Assembly (NCBI RefSeq): GCF_018812025.1
Contig: NC_063052.1
Span: forward strand, 21,335,414-21,399,413
Reading direction: 5' to 3'
DNA length: 64,000 bases
DNA from: Megalobrama amblycephala
Lineage: Eukaryota; Chordata; Actinopteri; Cypriniformes; Xenocyprididae
The translations under genes and the position numbers were made by a program. The notes beneath the pieces are model-generated. The model made no database searches. It had not been told where the DNA came from and saw only the letters and a list, made by a program, of their open reading frames with translations. Position 1 is the stretch's first letter; each line of letters begins with the position of its first letter. This document shows positions 58,090 through 64,000 of this stretch, piece after piece.

Positions 58090-59550
58090 AGTTCTTGTAT
58101 AGAATACAATGAAATGAGTGCATAGATTATATGCTTTTTTTCTATGTGACGTTATGTATGTTATCTCTTCAATAGACAGCTGGATAAGTTAGTTGTTGCT
58201 TGAATTTAATTATTCTTAAATGTGCAACGGATTAAGTTAGTTTCTTTGCATGCAATGAAATGAAACATTGCATATGTCATGCTTTATTCTTACATACACT
58301 ACAGTATGTAATAAGTTATTTTATGCAATGCAATGCAACAGCAAATATGTTATCTCTTCACTGCACAATGGAATAAATTGGCGCCTGTATACAATACAAT
58401 GAAATGAGTGCATATGCACATGCTATTCTTCAGTGTGCAACGGATTAAGTTGGTTTCTTTGCATGCAGTGAAATGAAACATTGCATATGTCATGCTTTAT
58501 TCTTACATACACTACAGTATGTAATAAGTTATTTTCTGCAATGCAATGCAACAGCAAATATGTTATCTCTTCACTGCACAACGGAATAAATTAGCTCCTG
58601 TATACAATGCAATAAAATGGGACGAGTTAGTTTTTGTATGCATTAAAATGCAACAAGTGCATTCTTCAAAGGACATCGTAGATCGCCTGCAATGCAATGC
58701 GAAAACACGTTATGTGTTGTCTTTGCAATGCACAAAGCAATAAGTTACATCTTGAATGCATTGCAATGCAACGACACATTACCTCGGAATGAGAGAGTTT
58801 CAAGTATTGCATAGCTTTTATATTTTTCTTCAACGCTCAGTGAAAGGTTTTGTGTGCAAGTGCAATGCCACAGCACATAGTTTAAATGCTGTTCTTCAAT
58901 GCACAGCAAGAGGTTGTGCGTGCCATGCAATGCAAGAGCACGTTATCTATTAACGGAATGAATTAGTTCTTGAATACAAAGCAATGAAATGAGCGCATAG
59001 ATTACATGCTATTCTTCAATGAGCAAATGATTTAAGTTAGTGTTGAGTGTTTTCAGAAATTGTGTGGCAAGTAAGGATTGTGTGTGTAAGCAGTGGAATA
59101 AAACTGCATATTCAAAGGACCTCATTTAGATTGTGTGTGCATTGGCAATGCGAAAGTACAACATGCGTTGTCTTTGCGATGCACAAATAAATAAATTACA
59201 TTTAAATTAAATTACATACATCTTGTATGTAATGCAATGCAACAGCACATATGTTCTCTCTCCAATGCACAGCTGAATGAGTTAGTTCTTGTGTGCATTA
59301 CAATGCAACAAGTGCATAGCTTATATGTTGTTTTTTAATGCACAGCAAAACAGTGTGTGCAATGCAATGCAGTAAGCACATAAGTATCTTTATCAGAAGA
59401 TAACTCTCTTCACTGCACAACGGAATAATTTATAAGTTTTTGAATGAGATGCAATGAAATGAGTGCATAAATGATTTGCTGTTCTTGTTCCAATGTTATT
59501 GTTATGCAGCGGGATAAGTTAGTTGTTGCTTGCAATACAACAGCACATAC
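58090..59550 (+). repeat. Satellite B array, last block
   Basis: 58610-59550 match 30810-31830. The satellite ends abruptly at 59550 (CAGCACATAC) where GC-rich non-satellite sequence begins; the left copy continues as satellite at that point. Confidence 0.88.
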
Positions 59551-59786
59551 CCCAGCCAGCACAGCATGGTGGGGCCCACATGGGTGTCACCTGGGCTGTC
59601 TAACTGGGGCCCAGACATTTTTGTCCACGGTTTCCATGGAGGCCCCACATGGGTTAGCCCAGATGAAATGAACACTGGTCAGTGTGCACACTACAGGCTG
59701 TTAAATGTAACACAGAAACATGCTGGAGTTAATGAGATAATTAGGTGATAACGAGCAGAATGACCGAAGGACAGAGAAACAACAAG
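59551..59786. other. GC-rich insertion of unknown type
   Basis: Starts CCCAGCCAGCACAGCATGGT and carries two similar segments, GGGGCCCACATGGGTG and GGCCCCACATGGGTTA, and a GGTTTCCATGG word. It may be a decayed short element related in style to the palindromic MITEs, but no clear terminal repeat or target duplication was found. 59670-59786 shows nothing recognisable. Confidence 0.4.
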
Positions 59787-59929
59787 TTCCCTTTCGAAAG
59801 GGAACTTCAACTCTGCGCAGACTGCGCTATGGGGAACGTCCCCCGTGACCCGTGTCCGAAATGCCAAAAATCACAACACTCCAATCCTATTGGCCAGCGA
59901 CAGCCTATCACATCAAATGGCGCGAACCG

Positions 59930-59943
59930 TGACGTATAAAGGG
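59930..59943 (+). promoter_or_regulatory. Putative promoter (TATA box with CRE half-site)
   Basis: TGACGTATAAAGG lies ~95 bp upstream of the gag ATG. Position and sequence parallel the CRE plus TATA arrangement of the other DIRS element. Confidence 0.5.
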
Positions 59944-60029
59944 AGTGCCTGGGGAAACAGCCGGCATCCTTTTGTCTTTTCGCGACTGTTTTTGTTCGTG
60001 ACTGTTTAGTTCATCTCACGCTATTCCAA

Positions 60030-61493
60030 ATGTCTGAGAAATCGTTCAGGAAGTGTGCTGATCCTTGTCCTAGGTTTCTGACACCAGAGGACACACACAA
60101 CTTGTGCGTTATTTGTCTGGGCGAGGAGCACGCACGGACAGTACTCGAGGGTGCTGTCTGTGTTAATTGTGAGCGTTTCCCCATGAAAATGCTCCATTCT
60201 CGTTTGGCCCTCTTCTCGAGGGGAGAGGTGTCATCACCGTTGCCTGGTGGTTCCGGCCCCGCTCGTGCTGAAGCAGAACGGCGGCTGAAATCATGGGGCT
60301 CGCAGGTGGAGCTCGCTGAAGAATTTGAGAGAGGTGTTAATCTTTCTCATGCCGAAGCGACTGACGAGGACGCGCTTCTGGGGGATGACGATGACGTTTT
60401 GTCCTTGACATCCTCAGACCCAGGAGCGAGTGCTCTCTTGGCTCGAAGCCCCAGAGAGCAGGAGATGGCCGAGGCGGGAGAAGCGAGTGAGCTCGCGGCT
60501 CCCGCTAGGCTGCCCTGCGCGGCGTTCTCGGAGTTACTTGAGGTTTTGGAACGCGCCTCGAGCAGACTGCAGCTGCCCTGGGAGCGCGTGAGAAGGGAAC
60601 CCGCTCGCAGCAGGTTAGACGATCGATTTTTTTCTACCCATAACCCGGTAACTCCGACGAGCCTTCCATTCCTTCCCGATCTCCATTCTGAGATCGAGAG
60701 GGCATGGAAGAACCCATTCTCGGCCCAAATTCATCAGCATCAGCGCGCTAACTTTGCTGATGTTGAGGGGTTGGGCCAGCATGGGTATGTGTCGATGCCT
60801 CCTGTAGACGAGACGTTTGCGAACTATCTCGCTACAGGGAGTGCACCGACACTAAAAGCTCCGACCCTGCCATCCAAAGCGCTGAAAGTGACGTCACGCT
60901 TGAATGGCAGGGCTTACGCCGCTGCAGGTCAGGCTGGTGCGGCGTTGCACACTATGGTGGTGCTTCTCGCGTACCAGGCTGATCTGCTCACGGATCTAGA
61001 TCAGGGCCAAGGTCTTTCCGCTGAGGTGGTCACGGAGTTGCGTCGGACCACGGATCTCGCTCTGAGGGCCACCAAACAAACTGCCGCCTCGATCGGTCGA
61101 TCTATGGCGGGCATGGTGGCCACAGAGCGGCATCTGTGGCTTAACTGTGCGGACATCGGGGAGAAAGAGAAGCGTTTTCTCCTCGATGCCCCGGTTTCGA
61201 ATACTGAGCTTTTTGGCACCTCCATGCAGGCGGTGGTTGAGAAGTTCAGGGAGGCGAAGACGCACTCCACAGCGTTTAGATCTTGCATCCCGCTCAGATC
61301 CAGCTCTGGGCCCAGACAGCCAGGAGGTCCCGGGCCGTCTCGAGCCGAGGCTCAGAGGCAGGCCCAGAGGGATAGTGTCGCCACTCGTGCGCCTCCTCCT
61401 CCTTGGAGCAAGTCGCAGAGACGGCAAGATGCGAGAAGGAAGAAGCAAGATCTGAGGGAGGTGATCAAGGATCGGCGCCAGCAGCGCCGGTAA
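60030..61493 (+). CDS. gag: DIRS-type Gag, intact 487-codon ORF
   Basis: Uninterrupted ORF in the same family as 25840-27345. The N-terminus has the same Cys/His spacing (CVICLGEEHA then CVNCER, C-x2-C-x4-H-x9-C-x2-C, about residues 31-52). Then come an acidic Asp-rich stretch (GDDDDVLSL), a conserved block (SLPFLPDLHSEIERAW, GYVSMPPVDETFANYL, RAYAAAGQAGAALHTM, DLALRATKQTA, ERHLWLNCADI) and a highly basic tail. No frameshift is visible, unlike the other copy. Role inferred by family: structural or nucleic-acid-binding protein of the retroelement. The start is set by the ATG downstream of the TATA-like box and by alignment to the other gag. The ORF stops at TAA 61491-61493 with no overlapping RT frame. 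Confidence 0.82.
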   Translation: MSEKSFRKCADPCPRFLTPEDTHNLCVICLGEEHARTVLEGAVCVNCERFPMKMLHSRLALFSRGEVSSPLPGGSGPARAEAERRLKSWGSQVELAEEFERGVNLSHAEATDEDALLGDDDDVLSLTSSDPGASALLARSPREQEMAEAGEASELAAPARLPCAAFSELLEVLERASSRLQLPWERVRREPARSRLDDRFFSTHNPVTPTSLPFLPDLHSEIERAWKNPFSAQIHQHQRANFADVEGLGQHGYVSMPPVDETFANYLATGSAPTLKAPTLPSKALKVTSRLNGRAYAAAGQAGAALHTMVVLLAYQADLLTDLDQGQGLSAEVVTELRRTTDLALRATKQTAASIGRSMAGMVATERHLWLNCADIGEKEKRFLLDAPVSNTELFGTSMQAVVEKFREAKTHSTAFRSCIPLRSSSGPRQPGGPGPSRAEAQRQAQRDSVATRAPPPPWSKSQRRQDARRKKQDLREVIKDRRQQRR

Positions 61494-62590
61494 TCGATCC
61501 CCTCTCTCGCGAGGGCTTTTTGCTCGCCCTCGCTCTTCCTTCGACTCCCGGTAGCATTCTCGACATCTATATGCTACGGGCTTTACAGTCAGGCTGATGA
61601 TGTGGGCTTATGATGAATATATTTCTGACGGCCCACCGTCTGGCTTGATAGTGAAAGTGCTTTTGGGCTTAAAGAACTTTGGATTTTTCCTTCTGTGCGA
61701 CGAAACGAGGGGGAATCTGCGTTCTACGAGCCGCAGGAGGTAAGCTGGGTCCATCTTTATTTCTAATATAGACCTTGCCTTTCCTGTATAGCTACCCGTG
61801 CATATAGTTGTCATTGTTCTCGTTTTTAAGGGGTTATTTGGGCAAATAACTGTATGATAGGCTGGCTGTTTTGCTGTTTAACCTTCGGCGTTTGTGTAGC
61901 TTCTCGGCTGATACTGTGTATGGCTAGAACTAGCTTTCGCTATTTCAGTTATTTGTGTGTTGGCCGGTTTTTCGGCCACCTAATGCTGTCGCTCGCGCTG
62001 CTTTACTTCTCCGTGTTTCTGGGAATATGAAGCCCGAGTGTAGCCTGGTCTCATATAGGCCTTAGCTAGAGCGGCTAGGCTAGAACTAGGTTAGGTGTTT
62101 GTTTGTTTACATCACCCCTGTTATGACTATCCCCCTGCGGGTGTATAGTTCCTAGTTCTGGCGTCCTCCTGAGGGCATTGCTGGCCGTCTTTTGCCCAGA
62201 TTTCCCCTTCATATGTTATATGCAGGTGTGTTATGTGAGCTTTTTTATGCTGCCACAGGTTACACCTGTTTCTGTGATAGCTGGCTGTGTTTAACCTCTA
62301 TCTATGAATACGGTGTTTTTGTTGTACTCCCCGGTTAGGGCTTGTGTTTCACTGAGTGCATCACCTGCTGGATTGCACACTCAGGGTGAGTGTAGGGAAT
62401 AACGTTTGCCCGACCTCTCCCGGTCGTATGTACCGCAGCGGCTGGGTTTCATTGCTGTTTGATTGTTGGCTATTTGTTATAGCCTCTCTGTTATGCAGCT
62501 CGTTTTGAATACAGCGCTGTTGGTCTACGATTTCTGGTTCGCTCACGCTTTCAGCATAGTTAACATTGCCTGTTGGAATGTGTGCGCTGT
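61494..62590 (+). other. Non-coding, GC-moderate region downstream of gag
   Basis: About 1.1 kb with no long open frame and no recognisable pol motif. A short dyad, CCTCTCTCGCGAGG, follows the gag stop. It may be the 3' region of a non-autonomous DIRS element or another element; not resolved. Confidence 0.35.
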
Positions 62591-62946
62591 AGGAATTAAA
62601 CCCAAATATCGAATCAAAATGTAATTAAATTACATTTAATAAGAACCGGATTCACCGTGAATGATTCAGAATCAATATTTAACACTTTCTCAATTATTCG
62701 TCCACCGAAAAATTGAGGTTACAGTATTTTTACCAATTCTGGACAAAATTATTATTCTGTGGCCAACAGTAATAATATTTTGTTATGATTAATAATTATG
62801 GTTATGATTATGAGCAAGTAGCATGATCTTTGTTTAAGGCAGCAATTTGGTAAGCACAGCAGAAGACACTGTGTGTATGGAAAATCAAACAAGACTTTAT
62901 TGAACTAAAACTACTACGCACAAACTAATCTAACGAAAAACATATA

Positions 62947-63011
<65 letters not shown>

Positions 63012-64000
63012 TCATTCAGTTACAGGGAAATGGTGAGGTTATTGTTTGGAGGTGAATGGATTCCCCAGTTGTTTAACTTTTAACAAGTTTCTCTGACCTT
63101 AACCTGAGAGAATTAATACACTAGCAATTCAACCATAGTTTCATTTGCTTAATAAAATTGCACCAGCTCAGCAAAATTAGGAGACCTGTGTTACTTGCGT
63201 TGGCTGCTCCTTTAAGCGCGTGTTCCCTTCGTGACGGAGTTGAAGGAAGCGCGTGGCTCGGTCAAGAGTTCTGAAGGACAACGTCCGTGGGGAAGAAGTT
63301 GGCTTTGCAGAAAATGGAGTCTTCGTTGAATAGCAGGGTTTACGCATTGCTGCGTGAGTGTCTCTCTGCGTCTCAAGGAGTTGCTGGAAACAAAGGACTT
63401 TTGGTGAGTCCTTGGCTGCAAAGTTCAACAAAGTTTCTTGCAGGGGTTTGAGTGAGTCTTGAAATGGTTTGGCTTGCAGGCAGGACGATGTTCGGTCCAC
63501 CGCCTCAGCGAATGCCAAGACGAAGTGCAAAAGCCGAAAGCGAAAGCAAAAGCGAAGCCCTTTCACAATGCACGGTATTGAGTTTTGAACGGTTTGTTGG
63601 TTCCGCCTTTTCCGATTGTTTCAGCCAATCAGGTCCTGTTTTGGGCGGGGTCCCACGCCCAGTTCTCCTGTCCTTGTATGCAATTAGCATACTGTCCTTA
63701 CAGTCCTTTGTTCTCAAACTTAGGGATTTTGGTCAGAACTTTGAGAATTTAATATTGCTGATTCAAAAGTCATACATCTTACATAAATCAATTTTGCACC
63801 AAAATACTGGAAAGCATTCATCCATCACAACCATACCAAACAGTACACACTTTCTGTAATAGAGATAGATTTTCTTCAAATTTACCAGTAATCAATATTT
63901 AAAACATACAGAAAGAATTACATGCGTTCCATGAACAACATAAAACCTACTTAATACATATGACATGTTAGAGACTGCACTTTGGTGATAAGTTCATATG
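62591..64000 (-). other. Unassigned AT-rich sequence, possibly an LTR or transcript end on the minus strand
   Basis: Neither satellite continues here. On the minus strand an AATAAAGTC signal (~62893-62901) lies downstream of a promoter-like stretch near 63600-63665 containing GATTGGCTGAAAC (inverted CCAAT box) and GGGCGTGGG/GCCCCGCC-like words. That order fits an LTR or a short transcription unit, but no repeat partner or coding domain is visible. The minus frame at 63177-63566 has no recognisable domain. Confidence 0.3.
62949..63011. repeat. (CT)n(CA)n microsatellite
   Basis: A short CT run followed by ~25 CA dinucleotides. Simple repeat, likely length-polymorphic. Confidence 0.95.

Larger units (their letters stand above)
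59787..62590 (+). mobile_element. DIRS-type element with gag only; 3' extent uncertain
   Basis: Its left end TTCCCTTTCGAAAGGGAAC shares the first 10 bp with the DIRS terminus at 25507. A promoter-like region and an intact gag related to that at 25840 follow. No RT, RNase H, recombinase, internal complementary region or matching right terminus was found in the window. The right boundary is set where GC-rich sequence gives way to AT-rich sequence near 62590 and is a guess. Confidence 0.6.

Noticed and set aside
1..64000. tRNA, rRNA, bacterial-type operons, CRISPR or phage systems
   Set aside because: No cloverleaf, rRNA-like conserved segment or prokaryotic gene arrangement was seen; the content is vertebrate repeat DNA.

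Overview
The window is a stretch of teleost, probably cyprinid-type, satellite heterochromatin loaded with transposable elements. I see no host gene, tRNA, rRNA or CRISPR array. The element mix points to a ray-finned fish: L2-type LINEs ending in short 5-bp tail repeats, DIRS-type tyrosine-recombinase retroelements, hAT elements and MITEs with 8-bp target duplications, and a chromodomain Gypsy element. The species cannot be read from the sequence.

Two unrelated AT-rich satellites form the background. Satellite A has ~105-113 bp monomers (core words GTCAAATATGGACTACTG, GGACTCTTGGGCCA). Satellite B has ~65-bp half-units paired into ~130-bp dimers (GCACAACGGAATGAGTTAGT, TGCAATGCAACAGCACATAT). 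Layout: A+ (1-845), B+ (846-6655, split by an L2), A- (6656-18059, including four copies of a ~2.5-kb higher-order repeat), an L2 (18060-19534), A- then A+ (19535-22225), B- (22226-24558), B+ (24559-32395, split by a DIRS element), A+ (32396-48930, split by a hAT MITE, a poly(A)-tailed fragment, a nested pair of hAT elements and a non-autonomous LTR element), a Gypsy chromovirus (48931-53616), B+ (53617-59550, with a solo LTR and a second hAT MITE), then a second DIRS-type element with an intact gag, and unassigned sequence to the end.

The large-scale structure is the main interest. Positions 1-4665 plus 24559-31830 read as one copy, and 47855-59550 as a second copy, of the same A-to-B tract. 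A ~20-kb block carrying inverted-repeat arms (4660-7930 and 21130-24060) and the higher-order repeat array splits the first copy. Because insertions differ between copies, the window holds its own empty sites: one for the first L2 (at 54320/54321) and one for the DIRS element (at about 57376). The DIRS site shows insertion across a shared TT dinucleotide, matching the joined-ends sequence stored in the element's internal complementary region.

All coding sequence belongs to transposable elements. The DIRS element keeps Gag, RT, RNase H, a methyltransferase-like region and a tyrosine recombinase, with apparent frameshifts in the first two ORFs. The second DIRS-type element has an uninterrupted 487-codon gag but no recognisable pol. 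The Gypsy element is frameshifted and internally deleted. The non-autonomous LTR element encodes a gag-like leader followed by 10-residue repeats and shares its 3' junction sequence with the Gypsy element.
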